From positions 1-64,000 of the forward strand of contig JBILOY010000007.1 of the NCBI GenBank assembly GCA_044374195.1: DNA of 64,000 bases, read 5' to 3'. Shown here piece by piece: positions 45,231 to 53,892 of the stretch (positions are counted from its first letter, which is position 1; each line of letters begins with the position of its first letter). The position numbers were made by a program, and so were the translations under genes. The DNA comes from CAIKZY01 sp044374195. Its GTDB lineage: Bacteria > Actinomycetota > Actinomycetes > S36-B12. Under the pieces are notes generated by a model, which was given only the letters and a program-made list of their open reading frames with translations, was not told where the DNA came from and searched no databases.

Positions 45231-45609
45231 CGACCCGGAACCGTGCTGCGTGAGTGGGAGGAAGGAAGGCATCCTGGGTTCAAGCTCATGCTTCCTAGTA
45301 TCAGGCATCCGTACGCAGAAGGATGCAAACGGTGTGGCTTGGCGATTCATTGTCTGTGTTCCAGACAGCGATCGGCCTATTGGCGGTTTAGGCCAAAGAC
45401 CAAGCACAGGAATCCCGCCGGAATGAGATTTGCCGACAAGACTATGTTTTGGGAACGGCTGCAGTTCCCTCAAGATGTAGGGCCTCTGGCGCAATATTCG
45501 AGTTGACTGGCGTCGGTGTACGACTAGCCGTGATGCGGCAATTACGCTTCAGGAAAGCGTAGAACTCGCCTCAAAGCGCCAGGGGGTTCTCGATCGGGTG
45601 GGAGAATTA
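45231..45609. other. gene-free gap with a 7-bp inverted repeat
   Basis: No credible gene lies here. TACGCTT and AAGCGTA (45543-45561, 5-base spacer) form an inverted repeat about 50 bp before the FAD-protein start and could be a regulator site. GGGAG near 45600 is the ribosome site of the next gene. Nothing else was seen. Confidence 0.45.
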
Positions 45610-46887
45610 ATGACCGAAGAAGTTGACGTCGTCGTAATCGGCGGTGGACTGGCGGGCCTCGGCGCCGCCCGCCATCTCACACGTGCGGGGGTAAGTCATC
45701 TTGTGCTCGAATCTGAGTCTGAACCCGGAGGCCTGGCCCGATCATTTCGTATCGACGGTTTTGCATTCGATTGCTCTGGACACCTGTTACACCTGCGCAA
45801 TGAAGAACTTCGTGGCGAGGTACTCGCTGCCGCTCCTGGAGCATGGCTAGAGATCGAGCGACGCAGTCACATTTTGCTGGACGGAGCATTGATTCGTTAT
45901 CCGATGCAGGCGAATCTGGTGGATGCAAGCCAGCGGGTACGGTCTGACTGCCTTGAGGGTCTGCCAACGAGAGCAGAAGAACGCCCACCATCCAGCTTCG
46001 GCGATTGGGTGGAGTCGAACCTTGGTATCGGAATCGCAAAGTGGTTCATGCGGCCCTACAACGAGAAGCTTTACGGCGTACCGCTCGATGACCTAGCACC
46101 TTCTGCTATCGGACGATTCTTGCCAAGAGTGGATCTTGACGACATTCGCAATGGCGCGATTGAAGCTCCTCTGCCGACGGGCTACAACGCGCAGTTTCTT
46201 TATCCGGCGCAGGGCGGAATCGACCTGCTCTACCGCACACTTCTGGCGTCAACTCAAGGCGTACGCACAGATGCACGGGTCATTGGTATCGATACCAGCA
46301 CTCGCAGCGTGCAACTTGCTAACGGTACGAGCATCGGATATCGATTTGGAGTGGTTTGCTCGGCGCCGCTGCCAGAAACTCTGAGAATGGCGGCATTACC
46401 GGAACAACCTGCTTTGCGTGCACGCGCGGTGACCTGCGTAAATCTCGGTTTCCGTCGCATTGCGCGCAACTTTGAGAAGACTCACTGGATTTATTTGCCA
46501 GAGGAGCGGTTCGCGGCTTATCGCATTGGTTTCTACAGTCACCTCTGCCCCGCAGCCGTTCCTGCTGGTGCGCAATCCGTGTATGTCGAGATCGCTCACT
46601 GGGGAGAGCTCTCCGATGAGGATGCCATTGAAAATGCCGTTGCTGACTGCATCGCTCTCGGCTTGATCGACGGTGCTGACGACGTTGCTGTTTCGCTGGC
46701 CGTACCGGTACCCGACGCCTATGTAGTGCTCGATCATGAACATGCACGGGCTCAAGAGCAGGGCATATCTGCCTTGCGTGAGCTTGATGTGCATCCGGTG
46801 GGGCGATATGGGCGTTGGGAATACGGGTCTATGGAAGAGGCCGTCCTTCAGGGCCGCGATGCAGCGATCGCCATTCTTGCCCGGTGA
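45610..46887 (+). CDS. FAD-dependent amine-oxidase-like protein (UDP-galactopyranose mutase/protoporphyrinogen-oxidase fold)
   Basis: The 425-aa protein begins VDVVVIGGGLAGLGAARHLTRAG...LESESEPGGLARSF (FAD-binding dinucleotide fold) and has FDCSGHLLHL, IRYPMQANL and WFMRPYNEKLYGVPLDDL. The last two resemble UDP-galactopyranose mutase-like flavoproteins common in polysaccharide loci. It ends YGRWEYGSMEEAVLQGRDAA, the second FAD-binding block. It probably acts on a nucleotide sugar or a lipid-linked sugar. GGGAG is 6 nt before the ATG; an in-frame GTG 12 bases upstream is less likely. Monocistronic. Confidence 0.82.
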   Translation: MTEEVDVVVIGGGLAGLGAARHLTRAGVSHLVLESESEPGGLARSFRIDGFAFDCSGHLLHLRNEELRGEVLAAAPGAWLEIERRSHILLDGALIRYPMQANLVDASQRVRSDCLEGLPTRAEERPPSSFGDWVESNLGIGIAKWFMRPYNEKLYGVPLDDLAPSAIGRFLPRVDLDDIRNGAIEAPLPTGYNAQFLYPAQGGIDLLYRTLLASTQGVRTDARVIGIDTSTRSVQLANGTSIGYRFGVVCSAPLPETLRMAALPEQPALRARAVTCVNLGFRRIARNFEKTHWIYLPEERFAAYRIGFYSHLCPAAVPAGAQSVYVEIAHWGELSDEDAIENAVADCIALGLIDGADDVAVSLAVPVPDAYVVLDHEHARAQEQGISALRELDVHPVGRYGRWEYGSMEEAVLQGRDAAIAILAR

Positions 46888-47003
46888 TGGCTAGTCAATA
46901 CTCATTGATCCCGTTGCGCTCTAAAGCTCCATGGTTCGCAGATAGTTCACTGTAAACCTCGAAGGCGAAAGGCAATTCGCCAAGTGCAAGCACTTAATCG
47001 GAG

Positions 47004-48302
47004 TCACGAGCGAACGCGGAATAGAGGCCGAATCGGCTCGCACTCCAAGACGTCTCTCATGTTGCCTGAATCTAGGGCTCCGCCAACAATTTGGAGTGAT
47101 TCGGCGTAGGCAACGGCAACGGCATCAAGATCTGCATCGTCGAACGCTGTCGTCACGTCGTGAGTGTTCAGCACGAGCACTCCTCGACGCAGCATCTCTT
47201 GAAGGAAGAGGGTCTTAGCCTGGGCGAGGATTTCGGGTTCCTCTATACGCCACTGAAGGAACATCCACGAGGGGTGGCCGGAGAAGTTGAGGAAGGACTT
47301 TGATCGCGCATCACGCTGCGCATCAATGCGCTCAATGAGATCGGTTCCGAGTTCCGCAAGTCGATTGGTCGGTGCACCTGACTTCATGCGGTCCAGCACA
47401 ACCTTGGCAGCCGCGAGGGAGAGGGTCTCTCCGCCGAATGTTCCAGAGAAGAAGATGCGGGGCATGACACCGAGAATGTCCGCGCGACCAGCAATTGCTG
47501 ACAGCGGAAAGCCGTTGGCCAGTGCCTTGCCAAAGGCCGCTAGATCAGGCGTCACCCCGAAGTACTCCTGAGCACCGCCTGCCGCGAATCGGAATCCAGT
47601 GAGCATTTCGTCGAACACGAGCACAATTCCGTGTTTTTCGGTGATTGCGCGAACCGCCTGCAGATAACCCTCATTCGGCCATGTGGAGGTCATCGGCTCC
47701 ATGATCATGGCGGCGATTTGATCGGGAAACTCCGAAATCACCGCCTCGAGCGCATCAAGATCATTAAAGGGGATGGAGTGAGTCAGCCGACGAACTTCTT
47801 CCGGCACACCGAGGTTCATGCTCGTACTGCCAATGAACCAGTCCTGCCAGCCGTGATAGCCACAGACCACGATGTGGTCGCGGCCAGTGAAGGCTCGCGA
47901 CAATCGGATCGCCGCGGAGGTTGCGTCTGAGCCGTTCTTCGCGAATCTCACCATCTCCGCGCATGGAATGAGATCGACCATGCGTTCGGCGACTTCAGTT
48001 TCAATCGGGTGCGACAGGCTGAGAGTCACACCGTCTTGAAGCTGCTTAACCACGGCCTCGTTGATTTCTGTGTCGCCGTAGCCGAGCGCCACGGCTCCAA
48101 GGGAGCTCACGAGATCGATGTACTCATTGCCATCGATATCCCAGGTATGACTTCCGAGCGAGCGTTGAGCGAAGAAGGGGGCGGCGCCAACGGGGTACTG
48201 AGTCCGCGACTTGCTAAACGTCTGCGAACCGAGCGGGATCACCTGCTCGGCCCTCGCGAGCTGAATCAGGGAAGCCGCGTAACGCTCAGTCAGGCTAGGC
48301 AT
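47004..48302 (-). CDS. class III aminotransferase, glutamate-1-semialdehyde-aminomutase-like, nonulosonate cluster
   Basis: The 432-aa PLP enzyme has FAKNGSDATSAAIRLSRAFTGRD (substrate/PLP phosphate loop), CGYHGWQDWF (ring-stacking region), VFDEMLTGFR (Asp to PLP nitrogen) and AFGKALANGFP with the Schiff-base lysine. It resembles HemL but sits in a sugar cluster with SpsF-, AKR- and NeuB-like genes, so it probably aminates a sugar or keto-acid intermediate rather than making 5-aminolevulinate. Start overlaps the cytidylyltransferase gene by 8 bp. A housekeeping HemL role cannot be excluded without a genome-wide look. Confidence 0.85.
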   Translation of the reverse strand: MPSLTERYAASLIQLARAEQVIPLGSQTFSKSRTQYPVGAAPFFAQRSLGSHTWDIDGNEYIDLVSSLGAVALGYGDTEINEAVVKQLQDGVTLSLSHPIETEVAERMVDLIPCAEMVRFAKNGSDATSAAIRLSRAFTGRDHIVVCGYHGWQDWFIGSTSMNLGVPEEVRRLTHSIPFNDLDALEAVISEFPDQIAAMIMEPMTSTWPNEGYLQAVRAITEKHGIVLVFDEMLTGFRFAAGGAQEYFGVTPDLAAFGKALANGFPLSAIAGRADILGVMPRIFFSGTFGGETLSLAAAKVVLDRMKSGAPTNRLAELGTDLIERIDAQRDARSKSFLNFSGHPSWMFLQWRIEEPEILAQAKTLFLQEMLRRGVLVLNTHDVTTAFDDADLDAVAVAYAESLQIVGGALDSGNMRDVLECEPIRPLFRVRS

Positions 48303-49071
48303 TCATAGCTCCCGTATCGATTCCTTGAAGTGCTGCATTTCGGACAGCATCTTTCTCTGTACGACTTCTCTCCGGATACCTTCTCAGATAGTCAAGGACG
48401 TCTTCGTACTCGAAATTCGTGTCATTCGGGTAGAGCTCCTCAAACACTTGAGAGACGAAGGAGAAGTCCTCTGGAGTATCTACTGTCCAACGCAGTTCTG
48501 AGTTGTTCCGTGAATCCGCGTAGTTGCCGATCGAGTATTCATCAGTCCGTCGATAAATGCCGAGGGTGACATGCTCGCGTTCCGGCGGGTCAATCGCCAC
48601 GGATGCGACCTCTCGAAGCACGGACACCTTGACCACCTCGGCGTCGAGGCCGTCTGGATAGGTAGGTGTCATTGTGTTGGAGAGATAGTCCGCTTCTGAG
48701 TTCCGAAAGGCGCTGATGACATCGTCGATGACCTTGGGGGAGGTCAATGGGCAGTCCGCTGTCAGCCTGACCACTTCGTCGGCCTTACTGCCGGTGCTGC
48801 TCTCGAAGGCATCAATGGCACCGATGAATCGGGCCAGAACGTCATCGAGGGGACCTCGGAACACCGTGTAGCCGGCCGAGCGAAGTACTTCCACGAGGGG
48901 ATCATCACTCGGATCCGTCGATGTAGCCACGATGAGGCCGTCCAGCAGAGTTGAGCGGGTGACGCGCTCGAGCTGGCGCAGGATCATTGGCTCGCCCAGC
49001 AATGGAGCGAGCACCTTGCCCGGGAAGCGGGTCGAGGTCATGCGAGCCTGCACGACAGCGAGGGTGGTCAC
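48295..49071 (-). CDS. SpsF/CMP-sugar cytidylyltransferase-like protein
   Basis: A 258-aa nucleotidyltransferase: AVVQARMTSTRFPGKVLAPLLGEPMI is the SpsF/NeuA-type nucleotide-binding loop, with RGPLDDVLARF, VRLTADCPLTSPKVID and RWTVDTPEDFSFV as in the SpsF family. These enzymes activate nonulosonic-type acids as CMP-sugars. It lies between the AKR (26 bp upstream) and the aminotransferase (overlap 8 bp) in one operon. Confidence 0.88.
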   Translation of the reverse strand: MTTLAVVQARMTSTRFPGKVLAPLLGEPMILRQLERVTRSTLLDGLIVATSTDPSDDPLVEVLRSAGYTVFRGPLDDVLARFIGAIDAFESSTGSKADEVVRLTADCPLTSPKVIDDVISAFRNSEADYLSNTMTPTYPDGLDAEVVKVSVLREVASVAIDPPEREHVTLGIYRRTDEYSIGNYADSRNNSELRWTVDTPEDFSFVSQVFEELYPNDTNFEYEDVLDYLRRYPERSRTEKDAVRNAALQGIDTGAMNA

Positions 49072-49097
49072 AGGACAAGTCTCACAGAACGGCCTGA

Positions 49098-49931
49098 TTA
49101 CGCCCAGTTACGGGGATCTATGAGGGCCAGGTCGTGGGAGGCCGTGAAGTTCGTCGCCACAGTGGCAGGGGAATTCCAGGCACGAGTGATCTCCCGTAGC
49201 TCCTGGCCGGAAGTCACGCCGATGACGACGTCAGACACCCAGGTACGTGCTCGGACCGCCGACAAGGCACCTTCTATCGGCGAGACACCTGCCTCCACGC
49301 AGGCCGTGTGGAAGCGCACCACATCGGGGTGCTGGGCTAGCTGCTTGGTCGATGGGGCAGCGAGTAGCCCCTGGAGAAAGATGCTCCGCGCCTGGATTCG
49401 GGTGCCTTGGGAGATGAGTTCAGCCAGGACGGGATGCCCATCCAGCCGAGCGTCGAGGGCGCTGACAGGCACCTGCACCGCATCAAGGCGGTCAAAATGG
49501 GTGAGGGCCGTCTCCAGATCAGTCGGTTCATAGCCGGAAATGCCGATTTTGCTGGCAATTCCGAGATCCCGAATGCCGGCGAGCTCCTTGGAAGCTGCAG
49601 CAGCTCGGGCCGGATCCAGCGCGAACCAGTCGTGAATAAGGAGGGTTCGAACCGATTCGACCCCGAGCAGATTCAGGCTCTCGCGCGCCTGGTCGAGCAT
49701 GGATAGGGGCGAATCGGCCTTTACCTTGGTCGCAATGTCCAGTTTCGAGGCCCACGGACCGAGCCGAACCTCGGCATCGCCGTACCCGGCCGCAGTGTCG
49801 ACCGCCTTGATGCTCGCGTCTGCGGCGACAGCCATGATCTCGGCCAGGTCTGAGTCGCCGAGTCGCCCGCGCTCGTTGGTCACCCCATAGGGACTTCCCC
49901 ATTGGGCGGTACCGAGCACGAGTGCCTGCAT
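49098..49931 (-). CDS. aldo/keto reductase of the nonulosonate cluster
   Basis: The 277-aa AKR shows VLGTAQWGSPYGVTN at the start, DTAAGYGDAEVRLG with the catalytic Asp and Tyr, IATKVKA with the Lys and LLIHDWFAL with the His, so the catalytic tetrad is complete. It would reduce a carbonyl with NADPH. ATG 49931 (MQALVLGTAQW) was chosen because the family begins there. It is the first gene of the leftward operon and diverges from the pseB-like gene, about 80 bp apart. Confidence 0.88.
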   Translation of the reverse strand: MQALVLGTAQWGSPYGVTNERGRLGDSDLAEIMAVAADASIKAVDTAAGYGDAEVRLGPWASKLDIATKVKADSPLSMLDQARESLNLLGVESVRTLLIHDWFALDPARAAAASKELAGIRDLGIASKIGISGYEPTDLETALTHFDRLDAVQVPVSALDARLDGHPVLAELISQGTRIQARSIFLQGLLAAPSTKQLAQHPDVVRFHTACVEAGVSPIEGALSAVRARTWVSDVVIGVTSGQELREITRAWNSPATVATNFTASHDLALIDPRNWA

Positions 49932-50014
49932 CCCCCGATCATGGCATCCCCGCTGGGTAGACTCGGGCTCCGAATAGCGGCGCACTTACTCGCCGCGATG
50001 GAGATGAGGGGCAC

Positions 50015-50998
50015 GTGGCTATTTTCGAGGGCTCTTCCGTGCTCATCACGGGCGGCACCGGCTCCTTCGGCAAGGCATTCCTTAAGCAGATCCTTGAGAC
50101 GCGTAACCCCGCTCGCGTGGTGGTCTTTTCGCGCGATGAGCTCAAGCAGTACGAGATGCGCCAGGTGTGGGGTGATGACCCCCGAGTCCGCTTCTTCATT
50201 GGTGATATCCGCGACCGCGACCGACTGAAGATGGCCTTGCACGGAGTCGACTACGTAGTCCATGCCGCAGCCCTCAAGCAGGTCGACACGGCTGAGTACA
50301 ACCCCATGGAATACGTAAAGACCAACATCCTTGGGTCCGAAAACGTCATGCAAGCGTCAATTGACGCCGGGGTCAAGAGAGTCGTCGCTCTCTCGACTGA
50401 CAAGGCGTCGTCACCTGTCAACCTTTACGGCGCAACAAAACTAACTGCTGACAAACTCTTCGTCTCAAGCAACCACTACGCAGCCGGCTACGACACCCAC
50501 TTCTCAGTCGTTCGATACGGCAACGTCATGGGCAGCCGGGGTTCAGTAATTCCGTTCTTCCGTCGCCTCGCGGAATCAGGCCAGCCGCTACCGATCACCG
50601 ATATGCGCATGACCCGTTTCTGGATCACTCTCCCCCAGGCGGTCGAGTTCGTAATGAGTTCGTTCAACGACATGGCTGGCGGCGAGCTATACGTGCCTCG
50701 CATCCCGAGCATGAAGGTTGTCGACCTGGCTCGCGCAGTTGCGCCCGATGCCGAATTGGTCGAGGTCGGTATTCGCCCAGGCGAGAAATTGCACGAAGAA
50801 ATGATCTCCGCTGAGGATTCGCGCCGAACCCTGCGCCAAGCAGACCGCTACGTGGTGCTACCCACTCTCGCTGACTGGGGCTTCAGTTCACCCGCGGGAG
50901 AGCCGGTCGAAGACGGCTTCTCCTACACCTCAGACACGAATGATCTCTGGCTCGACGTGGATCAGATTCGCGCAATGCTCACGGACCTGAATCTCTGA
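50015..50998 (+). CDS. UDP-N-acetylglucosamine 4,6-dehydratase, PseB/FlaA1-like
   Basis: This short, soluble (327 aa) extended SDR has VLITGGTGSFGKAFLKQIL, VVFSRDELKQYEM, HAAALKQVD, STDKASSPVNLYGATKLTADK (Ser/Thr...Y-x-x-x-K-like) and RYGNVMGSRGSVIPFF. These are the signature blocks of PseB, which makes a UDP-4-keto-6-deoxy-HexNAc as first step to pseudaminic-type sugars. There is no N-terminal membrane domain, which separates it from CapD/WbpM. AGGGG lies 5 nt before the GTG. It heads a three-gene operon. Confidence 0.93.
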   Translation: MAIFEGSSVLITGGTGSFGKAFLKQILETRNPARVVVFSRDELKQYEMRQVWGDDPRVRFFIGDIRDRDRLKMALHGVDYVVHAAALKQVDTAEYNPMEYVKTNILGSENVMQASIDAGVKRVVALSTDKASSPVNLYGATKLTADKLFVSSNHYAAGYDTHFSVVRYGNVMGSRGSVIPFFRRLAESGQPLPITDMRMTRFWITLPQAVEFVMSSFNDMAGGELYVPRIPSMKVVDLARAVAPDAELVEVGIRPGEKLHEEMISAEDSRRTLRQADRYVVLPTLADWGFSSPAGEPVEDGFSYTSDTNDLWLDVDQIRAMLTDLNL

Positions 50999-51003
50999 CC
51001 GAC

Positions 51004-51921
51004 ATGTCGACATGGCTGGTGACCGGCGCCCAAGGGTTCCTGGGCTCCAATGCCGGGGTGTTCCTTCAGGGCAAGGCTGAGACTGTTGGCCAGGTGCGCA
51101 CCGGAGCAGCTTCACGCGCATTCACCTCTTCGGCGGCCATAAACCTGACTGATACCGAATCTGTTGCCCGACTTGTCGAGAGGGCCAAGCCGAGCGTGAT
51201 CTTCCACTCCGCAGCCATGTCGAGTCATGAAGCGTGTGAGAGTAATCCGGCGGGGGCAATGCTGGTAAACGCTGGCGCGACAGCATCGCTCGCTGCTGCA
51301 GCATCCTCATGCGGTGCCTTGATGGTTTACGTCTCCACTGATGCAGTGTTCGATGGCTCGCGGGGTTCGTATGCCGAGACCGACGCCACGAATCCTTTCT
51401 CGGTGTACGGGGAATCGAAACTCGCAGGCGAAGATGCGGTTCGCGCTGCTCACGATCAGCATTTGATTCTGCGAACCAATTTTTTTGGATGGAGTCCGTC
51501 AGGTACTCGCTCCATCCTCGAGTTCTTCGTTAACGGCTTCAGAAGCCGAAACGAGATGAACGGCTATACAGATTTCAGAGTGACGTCGATATATGCCCAG
51601 CAACTCCTCGCAGTGACGGCTGCTCTTGTTGAGCGTGGCTCTACCGGAACCTTTCACGTTGCATCCCGTGATGCACTCTCAAAATTCGATTTCGGAATCA
51701 CTGTCGCGGAGACTTTCGCACTGGATGCCTCACTTCTGAAGCCAAGCACCTCAGCATCTGCGAGTCATTCGACCTCCAGGAGTCGAGATCTCTCACTCGC
51801 TACCGAGAAACTCTCATCTCTTCTCGGTCAGGCAATGCCGAGCCAGGCTGAGGGCATCGCAACGGCCTACGATGATGAAGGTGTCCTGACCGGGCAACTT
51901 CGAGAAACTGGAGCAGGCTAA
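51004..51921 (+). CDS. RfbD-like NAD(P)-dependent sugar reductase (SDR)
   Basis: The 305-aa protein starts TWLVTGAQGFLGSNAG and has VYVSTDAVFDGSRGSY and NPFSVYGESKLAGED (Y-x-x-x-K), the RfbD/dTDP-4-dehydrorhamnose reductase pattern. Within this cluster it more likely reduces a 4-keto intermediate of the nonulosonate-type route than makes rhamnose. It sits 5 bp after the PseB-like gene and overlaps the NeuB-like gene by one base (TAATG). Confidence 0.85.
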   Translation: MSTWLVTGAQGFLGSNAGVFLQGKAETVGQVRTGAASRAFTSSAAINLTDTESVARLVERAKPSVIFHSAAMSSHEACESNPAGAMLVNAGATASLAAAASSCGALMVYVSTDAVFDGSRGSYAETDATNPFSVYGESKLAGEDAVRAAHDQHLILRTNFFGWSPSGTRSILEFFVNGFRSRNEMNGYTDFRVTSIYAQQLLAVTAALVERGSTGTFHVASRDALSKFDFGITVAETFALDASLLKPSTSASASHSTSRSRDLSLATEKLSSLLGQAMPSQAEGIATAYDDEGVLTGQLRETGAG

Positions 51922-52988
51922 TGACTACATTCGCCATCGGCGACCGTCTGGTCGGCCCTGATCGGCCCACCTACTTCATCGCCGATATCGCCGCCAATCA
52001 TGATGGTGACCTGCAGCGAGCTCTCGACCTGATGACCCTGGCGAAGGATGCCGGTGCGGATTGCGCCAAGTTCCAGCACTTCCGTGCCGAGCACATCGTT
52101 AGCGATTACGGATTCAGGAACCTCGGCGGCCAGTGGGATCACCAGGCCTCCTGGAAGAAGTCAGTCTTTGAAACTTACGTCGATGCCAGCCTGCCGTGGG
52201 AGTGGACTCCAGTACTCGCCGAGCACGGAAAGAAGATCGGCATCGAGTTCATGTCGTCGCCTTACGACTTCGAAGCTGTCGCTCACCTCGACCCGTTCGT
52301 CAATGCATTCAAGGTGGGCTCAGGCGATGTGAACTGGCTTGAGGAACTCCAGGTAATCGCCAGCTTCAGGAAGCCGGTCATCATTGCGACCGGAGCTGCT
52401 TCCATTGACGATGTCACGAGAGCGATGGATCTACTCATAGCGAGCGGCGTCGACATCGTGCTCATGCAGTGCAACACGAACTACACCGGTTCCCTCGAGA
52501 ACCTTCACCATCTCAACCTGTTGGTGCTGCGTCAGTACGCCGAGATGTACCCGAGCATCACCCTCGGGCTCTCCGATCACACTCACGGTCACGTATCAGT
52601 GCTCGGAGCGGTAGCACTCGGTGCCCGCGTGATCGAGAAGCACTTCACTGATGATGTAACTCGCAACGGCCCCGATCACGCCTTCTCGATGGATCCCCTG
52701 ACCTGGCGGGCCATGGTCGATGACACCCGCCTTCTCGAAGCCTCCCTCGGAAATGGGATCAAGGGGGTCGAGGAGAACGAGCAGAAGACCGTGATCCTGC
52801 AGCGCCGCTGCGTTCGATCCTCACGGCCACTTGCTGCCGGGTCAATCATCGAGCGCGCCGACCTCGTGGTTGTTCGTCCAGCGCCTGGCGACGCTGTGCC
52901 GGCACACGAGATTGAGGCGACTCTCGGAAAGCGCCTCAACCGAGATCTAGCATCCGGAGAGCACCTTGCCTGGGTGGATTTGGCCTAA
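51921..52988 (+). CDS. NeuB/PseI-family nonulosonic acid synthase
   Basis: The 355-aa enzyme condenses phosphoenolpyruvate with a six-carbon sugar. FIADIAANHDGDLQRALDLMTLAKDAGADCAKFQ is the NeuB TIM-barrel start; GIEFMSSPYDFEAV, AFKVGSGDVNWLE, LMQCNTNYTG, LGLSDHTHGH and VIEKHFTDD follow in the family order. From about residue 285 a SAF (antifreeze-like) domain is present (RRCVRSSRPLAAGSIIERADL). It completes the rightward operon, with the cytidylyltransferase on the other strand to activate its product. Exact sugar unknown. Confidence 0.93.
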   Translation: MTTFAIGDRLVGPDRPTYFIADIAANHDGDLQRALDLMTLAKDAGADCAKFQHFRAEHIVSDYGFRNLGGQWDHQASWKKSVFETYVDASLPWEWTPVLAEHGKKIGIEFMSSPYDFEAVAHLDPFVNAFKVGSGDVNWLEELQVIASFRKPVIIATGAASIDDVTRAMDLLIASGVDIVLMQCNTNYTGSLENLHHLNLLVLRQYAEMYPSITLGLSDHTHGHVSVLGAVALGARVIEKHFTDDVTRNGPDHAFSMDPLTWRAMVDDTRLLEASLGNGIKGVEENEQKTVILQRRCVRSSRPLAAGSIIERADLVVVRPAPGDAVPAHEIEATLGKRLNRDLASGEHLAWVDLA

Positions 52989-53038
52989 CTGCCTGTACGG
53001 AGATTCAGTTCGGTAGGACTACTTACTACTGGATGACG

Positions 53039-53890
53039 TCAGCGCTTCTTGATCGCCCGCTCTGCCCAAAATGCGTAACGCATGCCTGCGAAGGCAGCCA
53101 GGAATGGCGCGGACTTTGCCGCTTCGATCGGACTCAGGTGAGTGATCGGGTCAATGAAGTCGACACGTGCCGGATGAGTGAGTGACTTGAGTTGCCTTTG
53201 GATCGACCAGCCGCTCTCGCGACCTCGCGTGAAGACCTCCTCGTCGGAGACGCCGTACATGCGGCACCTGACGACAAGCTCATTCCACGAGGTCTTGCCG
53301 ATCTCCTCCACGTGGGCATCCGAGATAGCGAAAGTTGCGCCAAAATCACGTTCCCATCGCTCGCACAGCTCGGAGTCATCAGAGAAGCGGCGTGAGGGAT
53401 CGTAAGGATGCTGGCGAAGCATGTCACCGGTGAAAAGGGTCGGAGTGCCGATGACAGCCGCTTTCCCAGGACGGAACCTGCCCTTGCGCCATGAATTCAG
53501 GCCCTGCGAGAGATAGTCACCGCCAGCGATGAGGGTCTGAGCGCTGACTCCATCAAATTCCCCACGAGACTTGAAGTCGATCATGCGCTGAAGCTGGCCC
53601 TCGGGCATCACGTTGTCGGAGCCCATATTGAGGATGAGCGACTTCGTCGTCACCGCAATGCCCACGTTTCGTGCCATTCCTAGCCCGATGCCAGGGTCAG
53701 TGAGCACGACATCGGCTAGTCCTTCAGCTACCCGCCCGGTTCCATCCTGCGAATTGGCGTCGACGACCACCAACTGACCGACGCCGGCCGCTCGGAGACT
53801 AGTCAGGCAACTCTCGATGCCACTGATGGAGTTCATCGTGCAGACAACAGCCGAGACTTCGGCCGGAGTCTCGCGGATCTGCGTGCTCAT
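53039..53890 (-). CDS. family 2 glycosyltransferase
   Basis: A 283-aa GT-A protein: VSAVVCTMNSISGIESCLTSL, LVVVDANSQDGT, GIGLGMARNVGI and LILNMGSDNVMPEGQ. The usual DxD metal motif is GSDN here, keeping one acidic residue. GT2 members with such variants exist. It starts 2 bp after the ABC transporter gene and so is in the same operon. Sugar unknown. Confidence 0.85.
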   Translation of the reverse strand: MSTQIRETPAEVSAVVCTMNSISGIESCLTSLRAAGVGQLVVVDANSQDGTGRVAEGLADVVLTDPGIGLGMARNVGIAVTTKSLILNMGSDNVMPEGQLQRMIDFKSRGEFDGVSAQTLIAGGDYLSQGLNSWRKGRFRPGKAAVIGTPTLFTGDMLRQHPYDPSRRFSDDSELCERWERDFGATFAISDAHVEEIGKTSWNELVVRCRMYGVSDEEVFTRGRESGWSIQRQLKSLTHPARVDFIDPITHLSPIEAAKSAPFLAAFAGMRYAFWAERAIKKR

Positions 53891-53892
53891 GC

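Noticed and set aside
45231..45494. Upstream extension of the membrane gene at 43983
   Set aside because: The 88-residue stretch is Pro/Arg-rich without a motif, and the ATG at 45230 gives a normal membrane-protein start.
46964..46995. Two small inverted repeats as a terminator between convergent genes
   Set aside because: The stems are only 6 bp and no T-run follows; reported strength would be speculative.
53039..53890. Inactive GT2 because the DxD is GSDN
   Set aside because: GT2 enzymes with a single acidic residue at this place are known and the rest of the fold pattern is intact, so inactivity cannot be claimed.
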